A DNA stretch of 64,000 bases from Achatina immaculata (taxonomy: Eukaryota > Mollusca > Gastropoda > Stylommatophora > Achatinidae), in contig CM019701.1 in assembly GCA_009760885.1 (NCBI GenBank), positions 33,990,697 through 34,054,696 on the forward strand, in the 5' to 3' direction. The notes beneath the pieces are model-generated. The model did not search any database, had not been told where the DNA came from, and saw only the letters and a program-made list of their open reading frames with translations. Position 1 is the first letter of the stretch; the number at the start of each line of letters is the position of its first letter. Both the position numbers and the translations under genes were made by a program. Positions 51,600 to 64,000 of this stretch are shown here, piece by piece.

Positions 51600-54500
51600 A
51601 CACGAACGAACGAGCAGACTTTATTTTCAAAGGGTTAAGAACTGGGCACGCGGGCCCGTCTACCATTCTGCCCGTCATCATACAATTTTCATTCAGTCAC
51701 AGATATTCAGCATTTGTTATTGAACATAATGTGCTTGAAAAAGCAAAAAATGAACAGTTAAATAATAAACCCTTTCTTTCCATACACTCAACATTCTGCT
51801 TTATGTAACTACATGAAATAAACTTAATTACATTTTCACGTTCATTGTAAACTAACACATTTTTGGAACGGCAATATAATAGATATTACAGTCAAGCCAT
51901 AAATTAGATCAAATTTCGATAGTGCATAAACCTTATACTTTTCATACAGCAAATACATACAGATGCATATATTCACACACACACATCTACCACATATTTA
52001 CAAACACATCCACACATGTACCTATACACACATACATTCATATATATACATATATATGTATGTACACATAAGGACATATGCACATACACATGTACATGTA
52101 TGTACACACATATATATACACATACATATATAACAATATATATGTATACACATACACATGCACATATATATATGCACACACATATACATACCTACACCTA
52201 TTCATACATGTATATAAAGTATGCACAAATACATATTAGGGAGGCATATATTGACTAAGTTTGAAGTTATAAGAATGAATATTACTTAAAAGTTTTATAT
52301 GAGTTGGTAGGGTATTCCAAAAGTGGGCGGCTGAATAAGAGAAGCTTTATTTAAAATATGTTGAGCCTTGGTTTAGGTAGAATACACTTACTTAAGCATT
52401 GACTGTGTTTTGGGTTGGATTTGAACAATGACCACAAATAGGGTGGAACATTGTGTGATAGAATTTTATGAATTAACTTGGCCTTGTTGAATAGAAATCT
52501 CTTCTTGAGGGGTAGAATGTCAAGATGTTTGCCCTTATTTGTAATATGTGCTATGTGTTTGTTGTCTGTAAACTTTACTGCTCATTTTTGGAGCGAGTAA
52601 AGTCTTTTCATGTTTAATATGGAGCAGCCATCCCAGATTGTGGAACAGCAGTCCAAATGTCTTTGTATTTGTGATATGTGGTATATTTTCCTAGTATCTG
52701 TATCAAGAACGTGTTTAATTTGGCAAATTGATCAACTTTTTGTGCGATGAGTTTGATTAGATTGTCTACATGATAATTCCAGCTGAGGTGGTGGTCAATT
52801 GTGAGACCTAGAGCTTTATGGTCACTAAAATTATCTGTCTTTAAAGTTCCAGCATGGAGCTGTTTGTTAATTTCTGTCTTCTTGTAATGAGCATAGATTT
52901 TGTTTTGCTGGTGTTTATGAGCATTAAACTATTGTTTTTCCAGTTAATTAGACTGTTTATTTCAAATTGAAGAGTTGACTCAAGATTAATACAGTCATTG
53001 TCACTAGTGTAAACTGTGCAGTTATTAGCAAAAAGGTCACAAAGTGATCTTTTGAAATGAAGTGAAAGATCATTGATGTAGATAGTAAAAAGCAGAGGAC
53101 CAAGAATAGACACTTATGGAACACCATTATCAACTACAGATGAACTTGACTTAAAGGTTTTGAGGCAAACTAGAGAGAAAATATGTAATAAATTTAGTTT
53201 AAGACCATGTGTAATTTGTAAGTCTCAAGCTTTCTAACTAGGATTTCATGATCAGTCATGTTAAAGTCAACAAAGACAGTACCACATAATTTATCATAAT
53301 TTATATTAGATAACCAATATTCTGTCATTTTTGTGAGAGCTGTGTGGCAGGAATGTCTAGGTCCAAAACCTGATTGACTGTCAACAGTCAAATCATTTTC
53401 TTGCATGTGTTGTAAGGTTGTCCTTTGTATGTGTTTTTCTAGGGGTTTTGACAGCGTTGATAGAATGGAAATTGGCCTGTAGCTTGAGGGATTGTTCTCT
53501 GAACCAGATTTGAAAAGGGGATATATTTTTACAATTTTAAAAGTCTGAGGAAAATGACAGTGTGCAATGCACTGATTGTAAATGTTAATGTATCTGTAAT
53601 TACTGGGGCTGAGTAGCGTAACATCTTGTTGCTGATTTCATCAAGTTCTGCTGTGTTGTTGTTCTTTAAAGATAAAAGATAATTATTGACTTCACTAATT
53701 GACATGAAAGGAATACTGGGTTGCTTTAAATTTGCACATTTACTACCTATGAATTTATTTCATTCACTTAAGTCACATTTAGGGGTCAGTAGTGAAGATT
53801 TTAAGATATTGGCTTCTTCTCTGAAGTGATTGCTGAACTCAGCACAATTAGGCATATGATTATAACTGCAAGTCAGACTGTTTTCTCTTGTTTGCAAGAA
53901 TGTTAATTGCTTTCTAGACAAATTTACTATCCAATTTGTTCTGAACTAGTTTCTCAAAGTACTTTTTCTTCTTTTGCTTACTTAAATATTGAACTCTATT
54001 TCTAAGTGATCGGTAGCTAGTATATTCCTTATTTTTGTGAGTCTGATCTCTTTCCTTCATGACTTGCAGTGCCTCAGATGTTATCCAATCCAGGGGGACT
54101 TCACTTCATGTTTAACTCTCACCTCCTTAATGGGAACATGTTTATAAAAACAAAATATACACTTGTATTCCAAAAGATCAGGTATTCCAGGGCCTTATCG
54201 GTGTCAGTTGGTACACATGAGCTAGAGATGCTACTCGCAACTCTCTCAGAAATGATTCTGAGTTGAATTTGTTGAAACTTCTAAATTTAATGCTGGTGTG
54301 TTTATTTTTTTTGAGAACTTTGAATCCATTTCATGTCCATCTGCAACAGGCTGGATAGTGATCACTCAGTGATGTGTGAGGGACTTTACACTCAACAGTG
54401 TTATTCTAGATGAGGTACATATATGTGATCTATTAGTGCGGATGATGTTTCTGTTACTCTGGTGGGTTTAGTGACAATTTGGGATAAGTTGTATGATAAA

Positions 54501-54990
54501 ACAATATCATTCCATGTAGCATTTGATTGTCTGTAATCAGTATTGAAATCTCCAAGAACAATTATATCCTTCAGTTTAAATGACAAATCATACTCCATCA
54601 TACTTGTATGGTGTTGCATTTGGACTATGCTGCAGAAACCCAATTAAGATTGGACTCTGTTTTGGAAGTTTGGTTTCAGTATGTGGTGTCTCAGGGTCTA
54701 TAGTACAGCAAGAGTGCATGGCAGTGGTAACATATATAAGTAATCCCGTTTCAAGCTTCCTAGTAGGGTCACATGGAAGTATATTATAACTGTCTGTCCT
54801 AATGTCCTCGTAAGTAATATTTTTATTTAGATGACTTTCTGAAAAGCCAAAGATATGGGAGTGACTGACTATGTTTGTTGCCTCAGAAGTTTGCCTAACA
54901 GAGGATAAATGTTTAGGTAACCAATTCTGAGACCATCGTTTTGTAGCCACTTATCTGGGTCATTTTCTACAACTTAACATTTATGATAAT
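51600..54990 (-). mobile_element. LINE-A copy 2 (jockey/CR1-like), nearly full pol region
   Basis: Minus-strand LINE with endonuclease, RT and C-terminal regions in order, all broken into frames. The APE-type endonuclease is at about 54270-54950 (IFGFSESHLNKNI, IVLGDFNTDYRQSN, RVTETSSALIDHIYV). The RT is at about 52840-53970 (DSQSGFGPRHSCHTAL, FVDFNMTDHEIL, GPLLFTIYINDL, with FANN replacing FADD). The region after the RT runs to 52260. The 3' UTR contains an ACATATA-rich run (51960-52230) and ends CGGGCCCGCGTGCCCAGTTC with AAAATAAAG and a GTTC-type tail near 51610. Dead by multiple frameshifts. Confidence 0.88.
51960..52230. repeat. ACATAT-type imperfect microsatellite inside the LINE-A 3' region
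   Basis: Long run of CA/TA-mixed repeats (ACACATATATATACACATAC and variants). All three frames on each strand are partly open because of the repeat; none is a gene. Confidence 0.9.
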
Positions 54991-55134
54991 GTTATAGCAG
55001 TAACTATAGTTACACAACAGGATTCAAGGAATCAGCAGTCAAGCAAATCAAGGAGTCACGAGAACTCACTAACAGGTGAAAGAACTAGGTATTCAGTTCT
55101 CACACACAGACAGATATAACTTACAAACTCATCA

Positions 55135-57262
55135 GAATCATCAGGTACCGTGCCGACTGGCGTTGGCTATTATGCTTCTCCAGAGTACACGATCCTTCAT
55201 GCAGGCCATCAGCTCAGTTGGTGATCTCCTCTCACACCATCCCGTCAGACTGTCCAGTATCATTTCTCTTGGTCTTCCTCTTGATCTTCTTCCTTCTATT
55301 TTTCCTGTTGTTATAATATTTTCAATGCCCCCTCTTCTCATTGCATGTCCTATGAAAGTACATTATCTCTCTCTTATCATTTTGACAAGGTTGTTTGTCT
55401 CTCCAGCTCTTCTCATACATTCTTCATTAGTTATTTTTGCTGTCCAGGGGATTCGCAACATTCTTCTAATAAACCACATTTCTGCTGCTTCCAATGATTT
55501 TTGTGCAGACTTGCTTATTGTCCATGATTCACTTCGATATAACAAGATAGGGTCAATTTAGCATTTTAGGACTCACTTTCTGACATTCATTGATAAGGAT
55601 GTGTTGGTTAATATGTTTCTCATTCTCTGATGCAGTCTTTGGTTGGCCTATTCTGTTCCTAATTTCTGTTCTGCATTTCCCATCTGAAGTTATTACTGCT
55701 CCAAGGTATTTGAATTTCTGCACCTACTTTAGAATAGTTCCATTTAATTTTATACTGCATGTTGGTGGATTCTGTTTCTTAGATATAACCATAGTCTCTG
55801 TCTTTTTGATGTTCAAAGTAAGGTCTTCTGTTCACTTTCTTTGGCGACTTTATCCAAGAGATTTTGCAGGTCTTGTTGGTTCTCAGCTATCAGTACTGTG
55901 TCGTCAGCATACCGAAGGTTGTTAATAGTGTATCCTCCAATTTTTATGCCTGGTTCTGTGATGATTGTTCTTAGAATATTCTCGCTGTACAGAGAAAAAA
56001 GGTCTGGAGATAGTACACATCCTTGTCGCACCCCTTGTTTTATCGATTGATATTTTCCAGTTCTATTTTCAACTCGAACTGCTGCTTATTGATACCAGTA
56101 TAGATGTTTTACAATCCTCAGATCTTTGCCGTCTATATTGATGTCTTCAAGCATTTTAATAATTTCATTATGTTTCACCTTGTCGAATGCCTTTGGTGTA
56201 ATCAGTAGAGATATTTCTGTACTTCTAAAGCTCTTTCTGTTAGTGTTCGTAAAGCATAAATGGCATTGTGTGTTCCCTTTTCCTTCAACAAATCCAAACT
56301 ATTCATCTGCTATTTCAATTTTTATCTTTTCCCTTGTTCTTCTCATAATCATTCTCAGAAGTAGCTTCGTTATGTGACATGAGAGGCTGATAGTCCGGTG
56401 GTCATCACATTGCTTTGCACCTGGTTTCGTTGGTAGTGGTATAAACGTGGATTTAATCAGGTCATTGGGAATATAACAACTGTTGTAAATGTCGTTCAGT
56501 AACTTGGTTATTATTTTTATTCCTGTCTCCTCTAGTGCCTCTATTTCTTCTATTGTTATATTATCAGGCCCAATCGCTTTTCCTTTCTTCATGTGTTTGA
56601 TGGCATCTATGATTTCAAGTATTGGTGGAGCATCACAGTTTTCAGTATCTGGTGTTAATTCTGGTCCTTCTCCTCCATATAGCTCACCGATATACTCTGT
56701 CCACCTGTCCACAATGTCTTCTTTTCCCATTAACATTTTACCTTCTTTCGATTTCAGGCATCCTGTGGTATATTTTGTTTTCCTGCCTGTGAGTTCACTA
56801 ATTCGTTTGTGCATGTTTTTGCTGTCTTTATTATGAGAGTCCTCTATTTGTCTGCACTGTTCATTTAACCACACTTCTTTTGCTTCTCTGTATTTGCGTC
56901 TTATTTCTTTATTTATCTTGCTATATTTTTCTTGGTTATTTTTACTCATCCTCCTCTTGTCCATCAGTCCTGAGATGTCGTCTGTCATCCATTTATTTTT
57001 AGAGGCTTCTTTTTTCGATGGTATTATCTCCTTAAAAGTTTGCTGGATAGAATCTCTTAACACTTCCTATTGTTCATCTATACTATTTATCTTTGCTGTT
57101 GCATTGTATCTATTTGTTATAATAACTTTATATTGTTCTCGCAGTTCTTGGTCATTTTTAAAGAGTTCTGTATTCATTTTGATGTTTCTCACTTTTCTGC
57201 ATGTTTTTTTTAGCTTTATTCTAATTTTTCCACAGAGTGGAAACGTACAGACTACAAAGATT
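55135..57262 (-). pseudogene. LINE-B copy 2 reverse transcriptase
   Basis: A 2.1-kb minus-strand RTE-like LINE. From 57062 to 56299 a 254-codon frame covers the linker and RT entry (KKEASKNKWMTDDISGL, LTGRKTKYTTGCLKSKEGKM, MKKGKAIGPDNITIEEI, STFIPLPTKPGAKQCDDHRT). A later frame keeps the catalytic box intact ([20 protein letters not shown], with [12 protein letters not shown] before it). C-terminal frames give SWTISKSAQKSLEAAEMWF, IPWTAKITNEECMRRAG, GRRSRGRPREMILDSL and LWRSIIANASRHGT. In-frame stops (for example near 57065) and frameshifts make it inactive. It lacks the endonuclease. The upstream limit is about 57262. Confidence 0.9.
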
Positions 57263-58139
57263 TAAAATAAAAGAATTAGACAATAAACGAGAGAAAGAAA
57301 TAAAATACAGTAATTTAACGCAACAATTTAACTAACACCCCTCCCCCTCCCTCCATCATTCTCTGCGCTCGTGTAATCCTTTCTTGTTAAGGATAGTAAA
57401 TTGCTTTTTCAAAATACTGTATTTCTCAGGTAAGTACAGAAATGGCTTTATACAATGCCGTGTGTCTAAAAGTAAGGCCAGGTCAAGGTGTACAGTGCAG
57501 ATTTTCGAAAAAGTTAGCATAAGAAAAGAAGGGGAGATAATGCTGATATAACATGTGGCGATAATATTTCAGCAAGTATATACATTCTTCAGGAACCGTA
57601 GGAAAAGCAGTACTTGAACTCCACAGTAATTGGACGTCTTCACAGCTAAGTCGTTCGTTTTTCTTTTTCTTCTTCTTGTTTTATCAGACCCGAATTGTTT
57701 TTACAGTTTTGGAAGCTAATTGCAGCGCTTTTCCGGACAGAGATAAAAACAACGAGAAACTGAAACAAAGTAAGTAACAAAGTGCAGCAACAAAGGGCAT
57801 ATATTAGCTGAGTATGGGAAGTGTGAGTCTGAAATAAAGAAAATAATAATAATGGCACAACACACATTCAGTACAATGGAGACAATAATGCTGTTATCCA
57901 GGAATTTACCCATAAAATAAAATAAAAATGAGATGTGTAAAATGCTGTATCTGTTCTGTATTACTCTATCTGCGTTGTAATCAACAAGTCGGAGAGAATG
58001 ATAAATACGGCAGAAATATACATCTACAGGAAAGTAGACCCTATCCCATGGAAGATGAAAAGAACAAATGCAGATGTATTTAGGACAACAGAATATTTGG
58101 CCATATCAACAGACATAACAGTATACAAAAGACCATAGT
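57263..58139. other. No gene recognised
   Basis: A-rich, mixed DNA. No family motif on either strand. Confidence 0.5.
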
Positions 58140-58300
58140 ATGAAGGAAAGGTGAAAGGAAAAGAAAAGCTAGGAGTGGTCAGAGATGCAGCTGGGAAGAT
58201 AACATACGAGAGTAGATGGGATGCAGCCGGAGAGAGGGAGGACACTGGAGATTCATTACCGTCATCCTTCGTAACTGATGATGATGATGATGATGATGAA
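58140..58300 (+). pseudogene. LINE-L 3' end with (TGA)n tail
   Basis: In the correct plus-strand frame the end reads GHWRFITVILRN, then TGATGATGATGATGATGATG. The WRF..V.L...stop pattern matches LINE-M (QWRFTAANLPWGDGT) and the other TGA-tailed ends. In a neighbouring frame the tail gives a run of aspartates, which is spurious. Confidence 0.6.
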
Positions 58301-58933
58301 AGCGACTCATATCTTCTTTTTTTTTTCGTCCGTCCGTTTTATTCGTACTTGTCGTTACTTACCAGACAGGACTAGAAAGCGGTGCGATCGACAGGACTCA
58401 TTCATAAATGTTTAGCAGTTAGGCTAAAAATCTTGCCATTTAGAATGCCCTATTAAGCCAGCGAACGACCTCTTGAGTATGTGAAGTCTTTGCTACGCAT
58501 GACCGAATTACGCCTATTGGTTGGCCTGTACTACAGTTTCATATGTTCATTGTTTGCTTATTCTTTAAACTTCTTCATAACTACGGTGCCTTTTCTTTGT
58601 TCTTCTTTACAAGGAATTTTCCGAATTCATGTTGTAGAGTAGACTGTGCTTACACGAATGTGTAATGTAAAAATGGTAGGAGAGAAACACTGTGATAGAG
58701 GGAAAGTAGCATTTTGGTTCATAACCTTCTTATGACGTGGCCATCTCTCAGTCGGTTGAAGTTCAAGGGCTGCATTGCTGAAAAAAAGTTCAGGTACTCT
58801 CATAAAATGTCTCAATTCATTACAGAAAAAAAATTGTATAGTGTTGTCAAGTTGTATACTTAAGCATTACTTAAGAAGTTTTAAAAATATGTTACGTTAA
58901 AAAAATTTCCAAACGTTGTATTAATAATAACAA

Positions 58934-59112
58934 ATGGTAAAAATCTCCGTTTCCGTGCCATTAAGGCATATTGGGGATTCGGTGTTAGGTCCGTATGTCC
59001 AAGTCCACTGGCACATGGAAGTGTGTTTTGGTCAGTATCACGCCTGGCCGCATTTACCTTCCCAGATTTCTCTGGTACCCATTTTTAGGGGCTGAGTGGA
59101 CCCCTGGGGAAT
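58934..59112 (-). mobile_element. tRNA-derived SINE, copy 5 (head missing)
   Basis: Plus-strand blocks ATGGTAAAAATCTCCGTTTC, CCATTAAGGCATATTGGGGA, CAGTATCACGCCTGGCCGCA and CCCAGATTTCTCTGGTACCC match copies 3 and 4. The copy stops after GGACCCCTGGGGAA, before the tRNA-like region. Confidence 0.82.
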
Positions 59113-59267
59113 ATAACATGGTAACGTTATATGGCTGGTATTCATCCAGCAAGTGAAGTATTGGACCAGTCACATCGTAGTGTGTAGTGAAGGTGCTGAA
59201 CTTTGAATGAAATGAAAAAAAAAACAGTCTTCTATATAGAAGGAATCAGCCAGTGGTTTGGTTAATG

Positions 59268-59290
59268 GGGGGGGGGGGGGGGGGGGGGGA
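59268..59290. repeat. Poly-G tract
   Basis: Homopolymer of about 22 G. Its length is likely to be unreliable in any assembly. Confidence 0.93.
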
Positions 59291-60205
59291 ATAGCAGCTG
59301 CCAGGAAAATGAAACTTATAGTACGGTTACAGCAGGAAGGAAGTAGTTGAGAAACGCTCCATGTGACTCCTTTATGTAACTAACCATGTCGTGCTGTTCA
59401 TGACCTCTTTTTTCTTTCACTTGACGTTAGCACCCCATTGATTGTAACCTTGGCAAAGAATGTGTTACTTCTGTCAGTGCTTGCTAGCTGAGCTTATGTA
59501 GATAGCCATATTTGGTATGAGAGAACACGCGAGACTACAGGCCTAGGTAAAGGATCTGCATATCCAGTAATACGCGTGTAATAAAGAACTCAGGCAGATT
59601 TATTACGCCCGACAAGCAAGCGGCTTTTTAGTAAATGTATGCATTTTGATCGAGTGTGAAGCGTTTGGAAAATCTTTTATATTTGGTCGTGCCGAGTTCT
59701 CCTGAAGTGGGTGTAGAATGCATGTATAAATAAATAATCTGGTACAGACTAGATCCAAGGGATTTGTACTAATATGTAGCAGATCAAAGGCAATATACAT
59801 ACACGCTGTTTTCCCAGTAAAGTAACGGCTACTTCTGGTATGAACTGCACGCATCAGCTTCGATAAAAAGTTGGCTAAAACGTTACCGAGTTTTCTGTCA
59901 GTTCAAGCAAGGATCTGTATACTATGTAAGATTTTTTTTCTTGTTCGTAAACATTGTTCTTGTATGAACTGAAGACTGTGTTTTGCGGTGTAACCTGATG
60001 TTCATCATCTTACAGTTAGACATTCTTGGGTTTTAGTAACTTTATCTAGCATAAGGATGTAATACACATATTTTTTTTTTTTAGCTGGCATAACGATGAC
60101 AGCGGGTCTCCAGCATCATGCCGTCCGCACGAGAAGGCAGTCCACGTCGACTGTAACAGCCATGCACTAGAGCTGCACGTAATGTTATGTGGATCAAAAT
60201 GAAAA

Positions 60206-60433
60206 TTAACTTTTTCACTCCTGAGTTAATTTCCATTCTCTGCCAGAATAAATTTGTATGAGAAATTTTGGTAGAAAGAAAACTGGAAGGAAATTGCTGT
60301 TTAATTTAAGAGTATAGGTTGGGTTAGACATGTGCTACTTTTTATTTTGTATAGATTTTACCTAAATATCGCTCTGAGCATTGATTCCTATAGGCGTGCT
60401 AGATCTGCTAACACTATCGGTGTCGTTTTGGAG
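60206..60433 (-). mobile_element. TTAA-type MITE, copy 5 (one end replaced)
   Basis: Starts TTAACTTTTTCACTCCTGAG and continues through TTCTCTGCCAGAATAAATTT, AAGAAAACTGGAAGGAAATT and AATATCGCTCTGAGCATTGA to GTCGTTTTGGAG. The expected second terminus is replaced by a LINE-C 3' end beginning at about 60434. Confidence 0.78.
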
Positions 60434-60515
60434 GCAGGCAGTCAATTATTTCCATGTCCCTTGCGGAACTTTGCCTCCCTAACAGCTCTCCTGTAGGCCT
60501 CTTTACTCGTGTTGG
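60434..60515 (-). pseudogene. LINE-C extreme 3' end
   Basis: CATGTCCCTTGCGGAACTTT and GCCTCCCTAACAGCTCTCCT are the reverse complement of the coding end at 17.18-17.21 kb and match 2.35-2.40 kb. The copy starts with a diverged CAGTCAATT tail, which touches the truncated MITE. Confidence 0.72.
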
Positions 60516-63500
60516 AGATATAATTCTTTAACACTGGAATTCTGATCATTTATTTAACTTTATAGGGGAGTTAAGCAGGGATTTATTTGGTAGATTGACG
60601 TAGTGGTTAGCGCCCTTAGTTATTTTGTTTTTAAAAGTACAGGTCAACTATAGGTCAGGTTTGACACGTTAAGGCCACTTCTTGTCACGGGATTTTTTTT
60701 TTTTAACAGTTAACTAAGTTATTAGGACATGTTCGTTTAATTTGTTATTTTTAGTTACAGAAAAGGTTAAAATATGATTGTTGTTTTTAGTTTATTGTCC
60801 AAGGTCATAAACAGCTAATTTTTGCACGGATGGAGATTTTAGGCAGAAATGTTTTAATCACGATTTCAATCTTCCACGAGATAGAACTTTCAGGAAGATT
60901 TAGAAATAGGAATTGTTCATATTTAAGGACCAAATTCTTACGTAGGATTATGATAAAGATTAGATTAGTAGCTTGAGATTCATTATGATTGCAAATTCAT
61001 TATGTAGAGTTTGACCGAGAGGGATGTTTTAGATAGGATGCTAGGATGTGATCTGTTAGTTAGGTTTTTTTTTTCTCGTGGATCCAGTGTGTAAATTTTT
61101 TATGCATGTACGGGTTGTTAGAAATAGTTTGTAATTGAAGAAATGTGAATTAGTTCTATTGAGATTTTTGAAGACTTTTAAGTCCGATATTTTTGGTGAT
61201 GTGAAGTTGTATGTAAGGATCCATGGAATTTTCAGTGAGTTAGTAAGCTGACTCTTATTCCATCATGTTGAGTGCCTGTTTTTCCCAGCTGAGAGTGATT
61301 GTTGCCCACTCCCTTTCTATATGGCGAACTAGTTCTCGTCAGGAGAGGAGTTGGATTGTTTACTCAATTAGTTGCCACATCCTCACTTATTCACTACTCA
61401 TTTTTCCCATAATAAATATGTGTAATTGCTATTATCAATTTGAGTGTTAGTAGTTCTCAAACTGTTGAGATGTGTTCGTTCTCTGTTACACATTAAAATT
61501 CCTCAGATGTAATCAGTAGATAGAGTAAGAAAAAAGTAGTTCATTTTATCACCTGGGAGGCGGCTTTACACAAATGCGAAGTACTTTAATTAGTGCCGTG
61601 TCTTTAACACATACCATACTATTATATCTGAAATATGGAGTCAGTCATACTTTATTGTAGAGAAACCTCAATGTCTCTACCCCATTATTTCTGTGCTTGC
61701 ATTGTAAGATACCTGAAAATGAGAGAGTGGATATTCTGGGAAAGATGAAAGAGGGCAGACATAAATTGTGAACAGGCCAGTGGATGAAGAGACAAAAGGT
61801 AACTTTCTAAGAAACGTGTCTTGGAGAACACTTATAACCACATACAGCAAAATGTAGAAGGGAAACGCCAGATTCCTGCTGAGATACCGTGTGTTGCCAG
61901 AGATCGGAATCGAAGGGATAAATACGGGTCAGTAGAGAAAGAGAATGAGTAACAAGTAAACAAGCGGACGTATTCCCCCAAGAATGTCAGTTCCATTACA
62001 GACAAAAGATCAGCCACGTGCCTGCACAACGCAGCTAGTTTCAGTCTGAAGTTAAAAGAGCAAATAAGGAAGGATTAGGTGGGCCGTAGAATACTACTCA
62101 CTTCATTTGTGTTTTCTTCCCACCCATTTGAAATCGTTTTAACTCAGATTCATATCCAGTGGAAGATATTTAGATATTTTAAGTGAATTTTTTCCCCCTA
62201 AGATTATTATTATTGTTAAGTCATATTATCTGTAGCTGTAGTAAACTGTTCACGAAGGGTGGTCTCAGTATAGTGAATACCGTATTATTTGCTTTAAAAG
62301 CTATGATTCATTCTGAACACCGTATTATTCCCGTTGAAATAGTTGGTCCTCCGACTCGCGTTGCCATCAACTATGTAATAATTTTCCATTTCACTTCTCC
62401 TTTCCTGTTGTGTTCCGGAGTAATGAAGAGGTTGATGCGCAGGACGCCTTCTTCCCGTCAACAGCAGAACTGTCTTCTGTCTTCAATTACTACTTCCACA
62501 TTTGTTTTCCTTTGCTCCGCCCTTTTCATTTTCGCAGCCAAAAAAATGAGCATGCACAGCACGGCCTTCTTGTTCGCGTTGGCTTGTTGACAGTGCGTGC
62601 CCGGGTTTGCAGTTGGATAAGGAGGTCAAAAATTAGGCGCACTGTACAACTGTGCACTGGAGCTAAGTTTAGGTCGTACATTCTCGCTTCTCTTCCCAAC
62701 CCCCCCGCCCCCTTCCACCACTTCTTCTTAATTCTAATCTCCTGCATAAAAAGGCCTGCCTCTCCCGTCCCCTCCCCACTTCTTCCGTTTTCCTGTCCTT
62801 ATGTATGCTAAGTAATGACGTTTAATAGCATGTTGCTTTGTTGGTCGTACCAGTATCTGCCACGCGGGCCTTGAACTCGTTTAAAGATAAAAATTAATCT
62901 ACGTGGCCTGGTTTTTTTTTCTTTCTTTTCACTCCGTGCCGCCCCCACCCCCTCCAAAGGCCATAGGCAGATTAGATGCGATTTAGTTTGTTCATGAATT
63001 TTACTAGAAAATCCACAAGACAGCGAGGCTAGCTCAGGCATGAGGAGTATCCCCTTTGTTGTGTTTTCCTTCAGCGTAAAATTTGCATTGTGTGTGTTCT
63101 CGTGGGAGTGCTGAAGGATATCAATAAGTGTAATATTTAGGATTCTTCATTTCTGACAGAGCGTCAAAGTTTTTTGGGTAGTTTTCGGGAAGGTAAGGGT
63201 TATACACGAAGATTGATTAAGAATGTGTTATTAGTGTAGACTGAACTTACTAACCGTGTCTTCTGTTCTGTTCACTTTGATCCTCCATCGTTGTTTGCCG
63301 TTGAAACGTGTTTGTTGCTGCCTCGAGTTTTTCGCTGATGTCACTGGGGTTGCATATTACATTCATTATTCTGTGAGGAAAAATGCTACTTTGGTTCCTG
63401 ACAAGTGATAGTTGTAACCAAACATATGTTGGTACTTCGTATGTGTGTTATAGGTAAGCTATCGTTGTCAAGGCCACTGAAGCATACCTGGTAAAAGCAT

Positions 63501-63739
63501 TCCAGGCAAAGCACGATAGTATGACACCACAGCCTGATCAAACAGCGCAGGGATGTACGTACATGTTCTTCATGGACTATTACATGAATTGCTTTGCTAC
63601 AGTTGTACAGAACAATGAACAATGTGGCTTCTGAGTCTAACAGCCTGCTAGATCCTTATATAGTTTGTTTTTATCTTCTAGTAGAAATCTCTGCCGCGTA
63701 CAAAGAAGGCACAACTCCAATTAATGCACTTTAAAATAA
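60516..63739. other. No gene recognised
   Basis: About 3.2 kb with no assignable repeat or gene. A 135-codon frame at 62183-62590 and an overlapping one at 62410-62811 show no domain. This may be older unique DNA or long-decayed repeats. Confidence 0.5.
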
Positions 63740-64000
63740 TTTTTTTTTTTATTGAAAATCAGTGTAATTACCCTGAACCTTTTTTTGTCCAGTGCTGCCT
63801 TATGAAGCATAACATTTACCCCATGATATGGTACCCGATCTGATATATTTCATATACATTTTTTAAAAACTTCATCCATCCTCCTTTTAATGGGGCGTCC
63901 TCTGCCTTTCTTCTTGTGTTTCCTAGCTGGTTGATCTGGCCTCATTGAAATATTTCTTTCTTTATGATACAAATGACTGCTGTTGCGCCGAGATATGCTT
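63740..64000 (-). pseudogene. Possible LINE C-terminal fragment (LINE-N)
   Basis: The minus strand encodes KHKKKGRGRPIKRRMDEVF followed by a stop and SDRVPYHGVNVMLHKAALD. The GRGRP box followed by a basic/acidic helix resembles LINE C-termini seen elsewhere in the window. It is truncated by the window edge. Confidence 0.4.

Noticed and set aside
51973..52258. Tyr/Ile/Cys-rich peptides near 52 kb
   Set aside because: All frames of an ACATAT-type repeat are partly open on both strands.
58151..58375. Acidic protein with poly-Asp
   Set aside because: The poly-Asp is the (GAT)n tail of a LINE read in the wrong frame. The neighbouring frame gives a proper LINE end and stop.

Overview
The window looks like animal nuclear DNA with no recognisable host gene. 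The lophotrochozoan flavour (probably a mollusc) is an inference only: a Penelope-like element with a GIY-YIG endonuclease, tRNA-headed SINEs, several RTE-like and jockey/CR1-like LINE families, and very long simple repeats. Nothing points to bacterial or phage DNA. Almost every long reading frame is either retroelement debris or lies inside a tandem repeat. Family letters (LINE-A, LINE-C, E, F and so on) are labels made for this window.

Layout. 0.1-0.9 kb is a 33-bp minisatellite. 1-8.4 kb holds a SINE, a long CTAT/CTGT microsatellite, a LINE-C relic and a MITE. 8.5-12.3 kb is a three-level nest: LINE-G is split by LINE-A, which is split by a rearranged gypsy insertion whose two ends are both the U3 end of the LTR. 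14.2-16.4 kb is a Penelope-like element with inverted arms. 18-22 kb carries two decayed DDE transposase fragments and a 1-kb 32-bp minisatellite. 22.1-24.2 kb holds 24-bp, 46-bp and CCAA-type arrays. 25-40 kb is mostly non-coding, with dispersed repeats (families D and E, SINE, MITE, LINE 3' ends).

40.6-47.4 kb is a complete Ty3/gypsy element on the minus strand. Its LTRs show no substitution that I can find, it has a 4-bp target duplication (ATAC), and one long gag-pol frame is broken only near the end of the integrase. 48.3-49.7 kb is LINE-K, 50-50.6 kb a 56-bp minisatellite, 51.6-55 kb a second LINE-A copy, and 55.1-57.3 kb a 2.1-kb LINE-B copy. The remainder holds a SINE, a MITE, LINE ends and unassigned AT-rich DNA.

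How the parts relate. The complete gypsy copy serves as the key for decoding the rearranged one at 9.8-11.2 kb. LINE-A and LINE-B each occur twice, which allows boundaries to be set. The SINE (5 copies, all minus), the MITE (5 copies) and family E (4 copies) are non-autonomous families that can be defined inside this one window. The most unusual object is the U3/U3-ended gypsy insertion at 9844-11181.
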